Of a stretch of DNA of 64,000 nucleotides, positions 22,973-34,653 are shown one piece after another. The stretch is taken from the NCBI GenBank assembly GCA_019775845.1, contig JADQAV010000001.1, positions 186,001 through 250,000 of the forward strand, given 5' to 3'. The DNA comes from Myrmaecium sp. VS I D KN 1 (Eukaryota; Ascomycota; Dothideomycetes; Valsariales; Valsariaceae). A program made the translations under genes and the position numbers. Every line of letters begins with the position of its first letter. Position 1 is the stretch's first letter. The notes beneath the pieces were generated by a model. The model was not told the origin of the DNA. It searched no databases and worked only from the letters and a program-made list of their open reading frames with translations.

Positions 22973-25900
22973 ATGTCTACATTTACGCAAAGCCCGCGGC
23001 GGACGGAGGAGGAAGACATCGCCGCATTCCTATCTGATCCGGGGAATGACGTGCGATCCGGTCTCGGCGATACATTCTCCTTTGGGGCCCTCGCAGAGAA
23101 GTCGGATGTGTTTGCATACAACACCATGATGAACATGAACTCCGCGATTAGCGGCGAAAACCCACACGGTTACACTTCAAGATCCGCGCCAACTTATAAT
23201 TCCCTCCAACAGGACATCGATCCTCTGATCTTGGCGGAAAATTCCAATATCTTCCTTTCAGGTGAACCATCAAATTCACTTGCGCCCAATGCATCAGTGG
23301 GGTATTCCTTGACCCATTCGTCGAATCCATACGGCCATATTGGCCCTGGGGACTGTGCTAGCGATATTGATGGCTTTGAGCCTTTCACCGTCCCCACTTA
23401 CCAGCCGCAGCAGCTGGAGGAGCGTCTGAACAGCAGCCTGACTCTGAGCGAAACTACCCATAGGATCGCCACTTCTAATACCTCATATCCCGCCGGCTCG
23501 TCCTACTTGGGCATGGATGGTACTACAGCGCAAGCATACGGTGTGGCTCGGGACCTGGTCCCGGGCTCCTGGACAGACTCCCACCTGCTGTCACCGAGCT
23601 TGACGAGCAGATCTAGTCCTGTGTCGAACGATAGTGCGGGAAACCTTCCATTACAAGGCTCCTACGTTACCCGAGAAGCCTTTGGCCCGCCGGTCCCACA
23701 TGATGCATCCTATAAGTCCGATATGATACACCAGGTTGGTACATGTGACAAGCAACAAGCGAGCCCGGCCTTGACCGGCAGTTCGGCTGAAGCTGCCCGC
23801 GAACTCAAACCGACTGCACCGCCTAATTTGACAAGCCCTATAGTACGCGTTGAGAATTGCAGTCGAGACGAATCGTTGGCACCATCGAACATGAGTCGTA
23901 CGCTGAGCAAGCATAGCCACGGGAGTCACAGATCTGATCTTCTTTCACCCTTCCCCGCAAATGAATCTACGGACGGAGAGGATGAAGTGGCCTTGCCACA
24001 GGCTCGCCTGGCGATGACTGCCAAACCAAGCCCTTCAGTGCAACGAAACGAAGATGGCTCATGGCGCCTAGATAACCGATCTGGCCAAGCTGGGGTTAGT
24101 CCCCACGACAGAGAACAGATAAACAACATCTATGTCCCTAGCATCGAAGAACTAGAAGAACAACGTCTCCGTGCGGAGAAAAACGCCGAAGTTTCGGACT
24201 GGCTGTCTCGCAGTGAGATAGCCGGCGAGTCAGTTCTTCATGACCCTGCTGAGGCTGTCAACGGGAAGACAAGGCATAGTGGACGGAGAAGGGCCAAAAG
24301 CGCAAACGACATGAACCGAGGAGGCGCTTCCGGTACGGCTTTTGGATTGGAAGTGCCGGCCTCTAATGTCGACCATTGCACGATCCCTGGGCCGGGGTTA
24401 GTTATCGATGAGAAAAGCGACTATGATGAAGAGGACGAAGACTCGGACGGCAGCGAGCAGGCGCCTGATTCACCGCCCGCAAAGGTTTCGACGGAGCTAG
24501 AGACCCAGGAAATGTCGCCATTCCCTTCCTTTACCAATGAAGATGTCTTCGATCAGGCATTCAGTTACACGAGGCCTTGGAACGACCCTCCTATAGCATT
24601 GGATCCCACATCCACCAAATATCAACCACCTACGTCGAATGCTGCCATGATGAAGTTCCGTCAGCGCGCCAAGGATATAGAGTCGGCCTCTCTGACGGCA
24701 ACCATTGGCTCAAGACGTATGAGTGAATCAGATATTGGGAGCCTTTTTCACACAGGAGGCGTCTCCAAGCCAATTCGAACGAGCAGTGGAACCAGTAAGA
24801 TGAAGGACAAAAGGGACAGGCGCCCTGGATTTCTCGATACGATTCTTCCAAAACGAGCTAACAGTAACCTCCTGAAACGGAAAGGAGCTCTGTCGCCGCC
24901 ACAAACGCATGTCGATGAGCCTTCGACAGCACAAAAGGACAAAGACCGAGCGCCGTCGGAAAAGCCTAAGCGCATTGGCAGCTGGACTCGACCGAGATCG
25001 CCCAGGATAGATACAAACGTCTCTACTGGGGCAAAGGACTCATTAGCTGTCAGTGCTGCTTCGTCTTCCACGCCATGGGTATATGCAAAGAATGCGATTC
25101 GAAGGAGCCGAAGCAAAAGTGATCTTGGCAGATCGTTTGGCCTGGCGGAGCTTATGACCCAGCATGGCGGACCGCCGATGCCGACACTTGCTACCCCCAT
25201 GGCCGATGGTGAGCCTCAAAGGCAAAGTCCACACCTCGGTAACGCGGACGGAGACGACGTAAATGAAATTGATGAGGAGGACTCGTCCAAGGGCGTCATC
25301 GTCATGGACCTCAAGATCCGCTCTGACCCCATCATACCAACCGAGGAAGGGTTTCGAACCCACGCAAGGAAACTGAACCCACGCCTTGTGGAGTACATGG
25401 TTGAGCGAGTCACGCAAGAACAACTCCGACGATACAAGCGGCTCTGCGAATTCAAGATCAAGCATATCAATTCCGTAAAGAATGGATTCTGCGCGTCATC
25501 GACATTCTGCGTATCACTCGGCGGGCAACCTAAGCTCTTGCTGCCCAGAGGTGGGAGCAAAGAGTCAGAAGCTCCCTTCGTTGGCTTCAAGGTCACGTCC
25601 GGAGATTCCGATGACGAGCAAGGGGCGCCCGATAGCTCACTTGTAGCCGCACAGTTTCCTCCAGGGGTCCCGCCCCCTCCAGTAAAGCGTCTACCTGCCG
25701 AGTTCGAGTGTCCGTTGTGTTTCACGGTAAAGAAATTCTTCAAACCCTCTGACTGGACTAAACACGTACACGAAGATGTTCAGCCTTTCACATGCACCTT
25801 CCCCAACTGTGGAGAGCCGAAATCGTTCAAAAGAAAGGCGGATTGGGTACGGCATGAAAGCGAGCGACACCGGCAGCTGGAGCGCTGGACCTGCAATATC

Positions 25901-26875
25901 GGTGGATGCACTCATACGTGCTACCGCAAGGACAACTTCGTCCAACACTTAGTACGAGAGCACAAGATGCCGGAACCACGAGCACGGACCGGCCGGTCGG
26001 GGAATTCCCAGTCCAAGGAGTTGTCACTCCCGGACCACGGATCCCAACTCCACCCAGACGGTCCCTTCCCATCCACCAATGACGCTTCTGAATATGTGTG
26101 GACACTGGTGGATCAATGTCGAAGGGAGACTGCTAAACAGCCCAAGGACGAGCCGTGTCGATTCTGCGGCAACGTCTGCACGAGTTGGAAGAAGCTAACA
26201 GTGCATCTGGCGAAGCATATGGAACAGCTTAGTATGCCTGTCATATCGCTCGTTAACAGCAAGCACCTCAGTATCAACACTGTCATTAGTCCCATGGCTG
26301 AATCCACGCAACGGATGCATTCAATGTCGACAAACAGGTTGCCAACTGATGGTCCGGCGCAATATGATCAAAATCTAAGTACTTCTCCGACCGACCTGCT
26401 AAACCCAGCCAGTCACTTTGCTTCTCCAGTTACACCGTCTGTAAACTCCACAGCGGGCAACACCTACCCGCCTCCGCAGTTGTTCCATTACCATGTGCAG
26501 CAACCCACGATATATGACACCGAGCCGAACGCATCGGCCCCGTTAGCGGTGCATTCGTACCCAGGCTTGGCCGTTCCACCGAAGGTCCGGCGCAGCGCTC
26601 ATACCCAGCAGGCGCCAGCTCGGTACGCACCGCCGATAACTCCGGTTTCGGCGTATGGCCAGCAGCAGATGTTCGCGTCGCCTGTGGACTCAAGCTCTAT
26701 GTTTGGGGATGATCTGTTCAGCGCGCACCTCCCCTTGGACGCCCAGAAGTCGTCTCAAGGTGGCGAGACGACCGAGGCGGGCATCGCGTATGGAGGGGAT
26801 GGCATGCAAGCCGATTATGCCCGACACCTGCCGTTCCGGCAGGTGCCTGATTACATGCAGTCCGACGGATTTTAG
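22973..26875 (+). CDS. Large C2H2 zinc-finger transcription factor, 1300 aa
   Basis: A single uninterrupted frame encodes a probable nuclear regulator. Residues 1-550 are low complexity (Ser, Asn, Pro). A moderately conserved stretch is at about 555-600 (MMKFRQRAKDIESASLTATI) followed by basic KKGILKR-like patches. A segment near 780-840 (VMDLKIRSDPIIPTEEGF, then NPRLVEYMVERVTQEQLRR) looks folded and helical. The finger block starts near residue 911: CPLC..WTKHVHEDVQPFTC, then C2H2 with SFKRKADWVRHESERH, then WTCNIGGCTHTCYRKDNF..HLVREH. A final CRFCG..W..H..KHMEQ unit is near 1062-1085. This combination is a widespread Pezizomycotina C2H2 family. The remaining 220 residues are low complexity. 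Start: the ATG at 22973 opens the frame. Confidence 0.9.
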   Translation: MSTFTQSPRRTEEEDIAAFLSDPGNDVRSGLGDTFSFGALAEKSDVFAYNTMMNMNSAISGENPHGYTSRSAPTYNSLQQDIDPLILAENSNIFLSGEPSNSLAPNASVGYSLTHSSNPYGHIGPGDCASDIDGFEPFTVPTYQPQQLEERLNSSLTLSETTHRIATSNTSYPAGSSYLGMDGTTAQAYGVARDLVPGSWTDSHLLSPSLTSRSSPVSNDSAGNLPLQGSYVTREAFGPPVPHDASYKSDMIHQVGTCDKQQASPALTGSSAEAARELKPTAPPNLTSPIVRVENCSRDESLAPSNMSRTLSKHSHGSHRSDLLSPFPANESTDGEDEVALPQARLAMTAKPSPSVQRNEDGSWRLDNRSGQAGVSPHDREQINNIYVPSIEELEEQRLRAEKNAEVSDWLSRSEIAGESVLHDPAEAVNGKTRHSGRRRAKSANDMNRGGASGTAFGLEVPASNVDHCTIPGPGLVIDEKSDYDEEDEDSDGSEQAPDSPPAKVSTELETQEMSPFPSFTNEDVFDQAFSYTRPWNDPPIALDPTSTKYQPPTSNAAMMKFRQRAKDIESASLTATIGSRRMSESDIGSLFHTGGVSKPIRTSSGTSKMKDKRDRRPGFLDTILPKRANSNLLKRKGALSPPQTHVDEPSTAQKDKDRAPSEKPKRIGSWTRPRSPRIDTNVSTGAKDSLAVSAASSSTPWVYAKNAIRRSRSKSDLGRSFGLAELMTQHGGPPMPTLATPMADGEPQRQSPHLGNADGDDVNEIDEEDSSKGVIVMDLKIRSDPIIPTEEGFRTHARKLNPRLVEYMVERVTQEQLRRYKRLCEFKIKHINSVKNGFCASSTFCVSLGGQPKLLLPRGGSKESEAPFVGFKVTSGDSDDEQGAPDSSLVAAQFPPGVPPPPVKRLPAEFECPLCFTVKKFFKPSDWTKHVHEDVQPFTCTFPNCGEPKSFKRKADWVRHESERHRQLERWTCNIGGCTHTCYRKDNFVQHLVREHKMPEPRARTGRSGNSQSKELSLPDHGSQLHPDGPFPSTNDASEYVWTLVDQCRRETAKQPKDEPCRFCGNVCTSWKKLTVHLAKHMEQLSMPVISLVNSKHLSINTVISPMAESTQRMHSMSTNRLPTDGPAQYDQNLSTSPTDLLNPASHFASPVTPSVNSTAGNTYPPPQLFHYHVQQPTIYDTEPNASAPLAVHSYPGLAVPPKVRRSAHTQQAPARYAPPITPVSAYGQQQMFASPVDSSSMFGDDLFSAHLPLDAQKSSQGGETTEAGIAYGGDGMQADYARHLPFRQVPDYMQSDGF

Positions 26876-27726
26876 CGGGGATGCTTACCTTTTACTCACC
26901 AACTCGTGACGCAGAAATGGCTCTCGTATTCATGAGGAGGGGGATTGTGGTACATGAGATTTTTCCTTTTCTCTTTTACGCCCCAGGGCGTTCCTTCCTT
27001 CCTTCCTTCCTTCTTTCTTTCTTTCACTCTGTTCTTCTTTCGTTGATATCCCCACTTTGCTCATGTTTTCGCTTATGTTCTTATCTCAGCCTTTTCCAGG
27101 TCCCCCCGCCAGGAGCGAGGGAGGTGGATTTTTTTGGATCTAGATGAGTTATTTGAGCTACCTACGGTACCTTCAAGGGCATCGGTCACCATCCATCAGC
27201 TCTTACCTTAGAGAGTGGCTTTAAAGAGATGATGAATCGCATGCTGCTTGCGATTCATCCCTACACAACATACGGTACCGCGCGGTGAGCCATTTTGGGC
27301 AAGGGGGGAATGTTGATTGCGTGCTTTGAGAAACACCTTGACCCGACCGTTTTACACACATGGGACTGTACCACCGTGCTGCGTTTCAGTGCACACACTC
27401 GCACACACACTCAACGGGTAACAAGGTGGGTGAGCCATGTGGTTGACGATGGTGGGAAGGGGGGAAAGAGCTGATGCAATGCCATGGTGGACTTCTCCCC
27501 ATCCTGCCCGTGGATGTGGATATGTCCGGTAAGGTTTTGGGGTGCCGCATCACGGGTAGGTCGTCGTCGATCGGTCGGTCGGTAAGGGGTGTGAGTTTGC
27601 TGGCTGGCTGGATGGCTGAGAGGCTGAGAGGCTGGTAGTTGGCTGGCTGGTCGGCTGCAGGATGTGTGACCTTGCCCGAACGAAGCAGCGCTCACCGGTT
27701 GGGCCAAGGCCGTGGCCGGTCCAGGA

Positions 27727-27760
27727 TCCACGACCACGACCACGACAACGACCACGACGC
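27727..27760. repeat. CCACGA hexamer repeat
   Basis: About five near-perfect CCACGA units. Confidence 0.8.
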
Positions 27761-28021
27761 TTTCCTGCAAGGCAACCGTCCGCCTACCTGGCCGTGCCGC
27801 CACCGACAGCCCTTCTGCCCTTCTGCCCTTCTTCTGCCCTTCTGCTCGGGTGCGGATGCGGGGCGCGGGCTGCGGAAGGCGGAATGCGGAAGGCGGATGT
27901 CGAAGCCAGTCACCCAATGTATCCAATTCCATGTGTGCCTGCCTCCATGCCTGGCTGCCTGGCTGCCTGCCTTCCCCTCCCTCCTCTGCCCTTTCTAATA
28001 CTCGACACCTGACTCCCCTGG

Positions 28022-28125
28022 TAGATAGGTACCTGTAGTATTCACTCATACCTTACCAGCTACTTATTGTACTTACCTTAGTACCTAGGTACTGTAGGGA
28101 TGTACTAGTACTTACTGTACCTACC
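28022..28125. repeat. GTAC/TACCT palindrome-rich island
   Basis: Packed with GGTACC, CCTAGGTAC, TAGTAC and TACCTACC words; similar islands recur at other intergenic sites in this window. Confidence 0.6.
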
Positions 28126-28935
28126 TACCCGCGTGCCCGCGTACTTGACTGTGCCCCCATCCTGCCGCTTCCTCCCGACTCCCAACATACCCCAACACAC
28201 ACATCACACCCGACACCACCTGCAGTCGGAGCACCGGGAGGCGAAGCCATCGCGTCTCTCCTCTCTCGCGACAACCTTCCCTTCTCTCAATCTCGCGGCT
28301 CGGAGCGGTCAAAGGGCGCCAACTGTATGACTTCCTCCAATATCGGGTACTAATGCCTCCTCTTATCTTACTTACCTCGCTCCTCTGTCTGCTGCCTGCC
28401 CGGCTCTCCTAACCCGCACGTTTAGGTACTACATACTACCTTACCTATGTACCCATCCGTCTGGCTATCTTACTCGCTATTAACGCTCTGACGCTCTTCC
28501 ACCGCTGCCTCTTGGTCTGGCTATGCTCTTCGCAGTAGCTTGGCTGGCTGACTTTCGATCTTCCAACGTCGGGTAAATAATATCCCCAAACTCGGCCATC
28601 GGCAGATACCGATTCGACATTCACTTTGTAGTGTAAGCATCCATTTCTGCCTTCTTCGGCCTGTGTTCCTCCAAACCTACATCGAAGACAGTCTATGGCG
28701 CTTGTAGACTTGGGCCTTTCTTGTCCACTTCCTGCCTCATCTTGTCGACCCAATCAGGCAGGCACCCTGGAACTTGTTTCACCGTGTGCTCATCGCCACT
28801 TCCGACGGCTGATATCACGGTTAGGCTCTGTGCATTATGGCACAGCATAGCCATCATCCCTTCAACTATGAGGCTGTAAGACTGCTCCCGTCGCGGTGTT
28901 CGATGACTATCTCACAATGCCTCTAGCATAACACC

Positions 28936-31808
28936 ATGTGTATGAGCACGGTCAATCCTACCGAGGCCTCTTGGGCATGCTTAACAGATGAACAGTCTGG
29001 CCTGAACACCCTTGGGGCTCAAAGTGGGATCCCACTGCAGCCGACGCTCACGATCACGTTCCAGCCGTTCGACAGTCCCGTGTCCGGGAGCGGAGCGTTT
29101 GGTACAACTTCCTATGGATTTCCAGATCCTCTCAGGCCTACGCAAGGCTTTCCTGAAAACACCTTCTTCCCCGGTCCCCTTGAGCGGTTCTATTACGATT
29201 CTGAAAGCCCATGGCACCCACAGCGACACCGCCAAGCGGGCGACCTTGCGGTTCCCTCGGGCTGCGCGGAATCATTGTATCAGACTGGTTCGGCGACGCC
29301 TCGTAGGGAATGGCGTGATGCTACGAGCTCGGAGATCGGGAGTGTAGAAGCCTCTTTGCATCTTTCGGACTCCGGTTATGGCACGGCGCCGCAAACTCAA
29401 TCCATAGCGAGTGCCGAGTTGAATGAGTCTCACCAAGACTGTGGCGAGCTAACCGGCCGGACAGACCGCTTTGCGCTGGTGAATAGCCCTCCGAATGCCT
29501 CCCCGTTGCCTGAACCTGAGCAATCTGGTCTACGCTTGAAGGGTCGCAGCTCATCTCAGCGCCGACATCCGCTGCAAACATGCCCGCATTGTTCGGAAAA
29601 GACCAAATGCCCCTCTGACTTCAAGTAAGACAACATTGTCCGTATTGCAGAGCGATCCACGCCTAATTCATGACGCAGGAAGCATCTGCTAAAGCACACA
29701 AAGCCCCACAAGTGCGACGTGGAAGGCTGTAAACGTTCCAAAGATGGCTTCACTACAATAAATGATCTCAATAGACATAAGAAGAGCGTCCATAAAGTCA
29801 ATCAACTGCAGGACTCTTATCAATGCGTAGCTGAGAAATGTAAGAACAGAGACAAGGTCTGGACCCGTCTTGACAACTTCAAGCAGCATATCATCCGGAT
29901 GCATGGGAACGAGAACGTCGAGGAGCTGGTCCGACGGTAAGTTTGATCCATTTACTACTTATGAGACCTACTTCTAAGCTGATGAGATCAGGTCGGAGAT
30001 CTCTAAAGGCGAACGTGTTCACTCCAGCACGCCTAAAGCCATGAGCGCAACGCCGATAGAAACTACCTTTGCCGGTCTGGATATTGTATCGGAACACCTA
30101 GCGTTCTCCGCATTCTCAGAAGGCTCACCAGGGAGACTGCGGTTGACCCCTGACTATGTGGCTTCGAGCTTCTATGCAGGCAGCCCGGAGATCCTCAATG
30201 AGTTCGAACTTCATGCGACTCGACAGCGCATTGCGTCCGATCCTGCTATAGCCGAGTCTCAGGACCCCACTTCAGGGTTGCGGAGCTTCGATCTTCTCGT
30301 ACCATCCTCGTTGTCAGATCGCGTGGACATGATCGAGTCAAGCCCTAGGAACATGATGAAAGATGATGTCTTATCGACTTTGGATCCATCGGCTATCGTT
30401 GTTACCCGACAAAGGCATTCCCCTTCGAAGGAGGCACAAGTCAGTGATCCCTCTTCTACACGAGGAGGTGACCTGGAGTGTGATGCTTTAGAACAGCTAT
30501 CAAGCGCCATTGCTGCGAAGGTTGCGACATCTGACTCTCCCGCTCGTATACAAGAAGCCATCCGTCAGATTCTCCGAGATGCTGCCCTTGAGGCATCTTC
30601 AGCAGATCCTGGGGTGGAGCAGCGGAAACAGCGAAGTGCTTCGCAAGATAACACCTCCAGGCGACTTCAGCGACGTCGCAATTCTGCAAACGCGCAACCG
30701 GACCCCAAGAATAACGCCTCTATTCTCCTGAGGTTCTTTGGTTCTCCATCGAACTCAGTGGTACCTAGTGCTACCCATAGTTCTCCCAGGAAATGCACTA
30801 GATGCGAAAAAGTTATTGACCGGGAGTGCGATCTGAGGTAAGTGGAGCAACCGGACGCAGCGACATGTTCATGGTCTCATTTGGCTGTTAGGAAACACAT
30901 GAAACGACACACCCGTCCGTACGGTTGTACCTTCCCGAAATGCAAAAAGGCGTTTGGTTCGAAGAACGACTGGAAACGACATGAGAACAGCCAACACTTC
31001 CAGTTCGAAACGTACCGCTGCCAGATGCGCAGTAACCATACCACGGGCGTAGATGGCGTGTGCGCGCAAGTATTTTACGAAAAAGCTGCGTTCCGAGCTC
31101 ATTTGAGCGGCCAGCATTCTGTTCAAGCGCAAGGGGAGTTGGATGAGCAATGTCGAGTCCGCCGAATCGGGCGGAATGGCCAGGACCGCTTCTGGTGCGG
31201 GTTCTGCAAAGCCATCGTCGAGCTGACAACCAAGCGAAATGAGGCCTGGAACGAGCGCTTCAACCATATCGACGAACACTTCAAGAAAGGCGAGAAGATT
31301 GAGGATTGGTTGTGCATTGAAGGGAAGAGAACGAAGGGGGAGATTTACATAGTCGATGATCGGTCGGTTTTTGAACCTGAGGAGGCGGGATCGTCCGCGA
31401 CCGAGGACACCGGGCTGGGAACAGAAAGTGGACGCATCCAAGAGCCAACAATTAAGACAAGAGACCGGAATGCTTCCACACAGCTTTCCAGCCCGATGAC
31501 TCAACCGTCCCTGGGCTTTATCCCTTCACCAACAGTGAACACTAAGAAAAGGAAGAGGCCGACGCATGACCAATTGGCCCTAAACGCCAGGAGAGAGGTG
31601 ATGCGATACTGCGTATGCCGAAACCCCCTACCCGTTCTCTTCTTGAAACCATCTCTTCTGACCCCCGCTTGTACAGTGCAACTGCAACCAGGGACCGTAC
31701 CCGCATCGACTCCACGTGAACTGCATCAACTGCCAGCACACGTTCTGCGATCGATGCGCGCTGAAGACGGCGCACGCCGGGGAGCTCGACTTTGCAGAAC
31801 TCCACTGA
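28936..31808 (+). CDS. Multi-finger C2H2 protein with Cys-rich C-terminal module
   Basis: Probable nuclear regulator of 881 aa in five exons: 28936-29624, 29679-29936, 29992-30837, 30892-31612, 31677-31808; all junctions are in phase. The three inner introns interrupt zinc-finger or basic segments. Residues 219-240 form a finger split by intron 1 (CPHC..DFKKHLLKH). Exon 2 adds two more (CDVEGC..H and CVAEKC..H). After a low-complexity middle, residues about 585-680 carry CTRCEKVIDRECDLRKHMKRH (split by intron 3), CTFPKCKKAFGSKNDWKRH, and a CxxC..W..H..H unit. The last exon encodes CNCNQGPYP, then CINC and CDRC, a possible extra zinc site. The finger block matches the architecture of the genes at 12799 and 22973. 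ATG choice: a second ATG lies two codons later. Confidence 0.85.
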
Positions 31809-32175
31809 ATCCGTGATTAGCGATTCGAATGGCCAGAAAATGTACGCGATGGAGCAAGCCACATAACGTTGGCTAGCTCATGTGTAGATAGATTCAAGCT
31901 TGATGATGATGATGTTGATGAAGGGAACTACCGGGAGACTATAGACTTCTTAATCTTGACAGCAGCCTTTCGGACTGCACTCCAGCCATGTTTCGCACTC
32001 TTCTCTCTCAGTCTCTCACCTACCAAGCCTTGCAAAACCGTTTGACTGTACCTATTCCCATTCGCAATGATTGGCCCTATTTCGAGAAAGAAATGAACAC
32101 ACCCCGAAGACACTTTTTGCTTTATTTGCAGACGATTAAGACAGAGCCCACAGCACCCGATTTCACCGTCACGGA
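31809..32175. other. Short intergenic region between convergent genes
   Basis: Contains a GATGAT run near 31900-31920; otherwise only 3' UTR-like sequence. Confidence 0.7.
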
Positions 32176-34105
32176 TTATTTCTTCCCACCCTGCGCCTTC
32201 CACGCCGCGCCGCGCTTGCTGCTCCTGTTCTTCGGCTTGCCGCCGCCGCTCTTCTTGCCGCTGCCCTTGGGCCGCAACTTCAGCCCGGCGTTCCCTTGCT
32301 TGCTGCTGGCACGGTGACCCTCGAAAACGAACTGCTCCGGGGGCTTCACGCCGCCCGGTCCCGCGGCGGCACCAGTAGCAGCGGCAGCGGAAGCCGGAGG
32401 CGCGCGGACGGGCCCGCCCCGGCGGAACTGCGCGGCGCCGGCGCGGCCGAGCAGCTTGCCCGCCCGACCGAGGGCGCTCCGCTGCTCGGCGGAGGTCTTG
32501 GGGTTGTAGACGGCGTTGGCGGCGGCGGCGCTGGCGGAGCGGGTGGTGGGATGGTCGCGGTGCTTCGCGGTGTTGCGTTTGATGGCCTTGGCGCGGACGA
32601 CGCGGAGCTTGCGCGGGAGCAGCGGGGGGAACTTCTTGTCGTTAAACTGCAGGGCTGCCTCGACGCCGTTCTCGTCCTGCGGGTGGCGTTAGCTTTGGTT
32701 GGGGATTTACAGGTTTGGTGGGGGAAGGGTGCACGTGGTGGCGGGCTGGGTTGGGAAGGACTTACGGTGAACTGGACGTATGCGAAACCCTTGCCGACGC
32801 GGGTTTTAGGGTCCCGGACCACGCGGACGCTCTCCACCTTGCCGGCCTTGCTCATGTGCTCCCATAGGCCCTCCTCGACGTCGGCGGGCTGGCGCGGCTT
32901 CGGAGTCTTGCCGTCCTTCGCGGCCGCGGCGGCCCGGATGCCGCTCTCGTCGTCCACGAAGTCCAAGTTGCCGACGAAGACGCAGCGACGGTGGTCGACC
33001 TTGGCAGGGTGCGCGACCTCGTCGACGCGCAGGTGGCGGCCGAGTACCTTGGTCCCATTCAGCCGGCGCGCGGCCTCCCGGGCGGCCACCTGGGTCGTGT
33101 AGACGGCGTAGGCGTTTGTGCTCTTCGTGGTCGCATCCATGAGCTCCTTCTTGGCGAATGCGGCTTTCTTGGGGATGCTACTGGCGAACGCGGTCGAGCG
33201 GAAGCGGATCGACTCGACCTTGTGCGGCGGCGTGTGCGCCGGCAGGGCCGCGACGAACGACTCGAGGTGGCGGATGAGCTCCTTCTTGGCCGATTTCGAG
33301 GCGATGGCCTCGTTGGAGACGTTTCCGAGAAAGACGGTGCGCGAGGACCTCTCGAGCTCGTCCGCTCCCCCGGTCGGCGCCAGGCTCTCATGCTGCGGGA
33401 TCTCGAAGCCCTCGTCGTCGCTTTCGTCCGCGCCGATGGCATCTCCTGCTTCCGATCCACTCGCGGAGGTCTCCGCGTCGATCTGAGCCTCTTCACCGTC
33501 TTCGTTCTCACTGGTCGCTTTGACTCTCTTGCTCGCTCGTTCAACCCGACGCTCCGCCTCTTCCTTCTCCTCCTCTTTCGCGAGCTTTCGCAGGTACTTT
33601 TCTTCCAGTTCTTCGCCTTCCTGCTTGCGTTTCCGCTTGCGCTGGCTTGAATCGTTCGTTTCCGGACCATGCACGGCTTTGCCCAGCGCCGCCGCCTTCG
33701 CCTTTTCTTCCACCTCATCATCCTCCTCATCCTCCTCATCCTCTTCCTCATCGTCCATCTCAGCATCCGAACTGCCCTCCGCTAGTCCATCGTCCTCACC
33801 TTCATCTTCGTCTTCATTTTGATCTTCGTCTTCAGACTCGGCTTCTGCTTCCTGCGGCGAAGCTTCCTTAGCTGCTAACGTAGGGTATGAGCGCTGCGGT
33901 GGTTTTGTAGGTCCTAACTGGGGAGTTATTAGCTTCTGGGCTCTGCAGATGAATGCGGTGCTTAGCCAGGATTGCATACGCTCGTAGAAAACAGTGAGGC
34001 TAATGCAGGGTCGACAGCCTCCTTTGGAGCAAGAATGGGAGGCTTCGCGGCGCCGGAACGCTCTTCGTCTGCCCTCGCAAACTTGTTTGAAGACTTTCGG
34101 CCCAT
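32176..34105 (-). CDS. NOP12: Nucleolar RNA-binding protein Nop12
   Basis: Nop12 is a nucleolar RRM protein needed for 25S rRNA/large-subunit maturation. Three exons: 34105-33980, 33917-32766, 32676-32176, all phase 0, giving 592 aa. Exon 1 ends [12 protein letters not shown], a typical start for the family; the intron has branch GCTAATAAC. Residues about 60-230 are strongly acidic (D/E runs) with basic blocks (RKRKRKQ), as in nucleolar proteins. RRM1 is at about 235-345 (TVFLGNV, then AYAVYTT) and RRM2 at about 352-450 ([18 protein letters not shown]). The tail is basic and Gly/Lys-rich ([15 protein letters not shown]). Exon 3 has much higher GC than the surroundings. It is divergent from the Dep1/Sds3-like gene. 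Confidence 0.95.
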
Positions 34106-34653
34106 TGCGCAGGTTGAGTGGTCTTTCGGTGAAGTCCTACAGTCTTTCGGTCTCTGGGTTCGCGGTCGAAACTTTCTGGCGGAGGCCCTTCCGGCTGAAC
34201 GTCGGGCTTGAAGCCGATTATCAAGGGTTCACGTGCCGGATCAATCTAAACGCCGATCTCCGGCCTCCACGGGTGCACGGTAATCGCGGTCATCCTGGCA
34301 AGCGGAGAGAGAGAGAGAAGGTCAGTTGAATCCGCCCTCTACCATCTTCACTCCCCCACCGGCTCTACCAGAACCGACCCAGATTATACTCGCCTTACAT
34401 CGCGGCGCTCTCCCCTTCCAATTTTTGTCTCGAAAGCTTTTTACCAAATCTTTATTAGCCACTGCCGCACTTCTTCGCATTCGCTAGCTCAGGCCAAATC
34501 CGCCGTGCCCAGCGTTGCTTCGTCACAGCTATAGTTTGAACACTCACGCCAGACATCTCCCTTGCGAAGAATCCCGCATATCGCTTCTCAGGCCGCCTCG
34601 ATTAGCCGGTAGATCTTGAGCTGATCCTCGCTGCTTCGTCAGATGGGCGCACT
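34106..34653. promoter_or_regulatory. Divergent promoter region, NOP12 / Dep1-Sds3-like
   Basis: 548 bp between the two start codons. A short GA run lies near 34307-34318. No TATA box is evident. Confidence 0.5.

Larger units (their letters stand above)
26876..28935. other. Intergenic, repeat-rich
   Basis: Holds CCTT/CTTT repeats (about 26993-27030), a CCACGA array (about 27727-27760), TGCCCTTC repeats near 27805-27845, TGGCTGCC repeats near 27950, and a dense GTAC/TACC island (28022-28125) with a smaller one at 28420-28448. No gene is seen. Confidence 0.6.

Noticed and set aside
32296-33102. 268-codon + strand frame
   Set aside because: Antisense of NOP12 exons; begins without a supported start and shows no domain.
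33059-33766. Arg/Ser-rich minus-strand frame of 235 codons
   Set aside because: Shifted-frame shadow of NOP12 exon 2.
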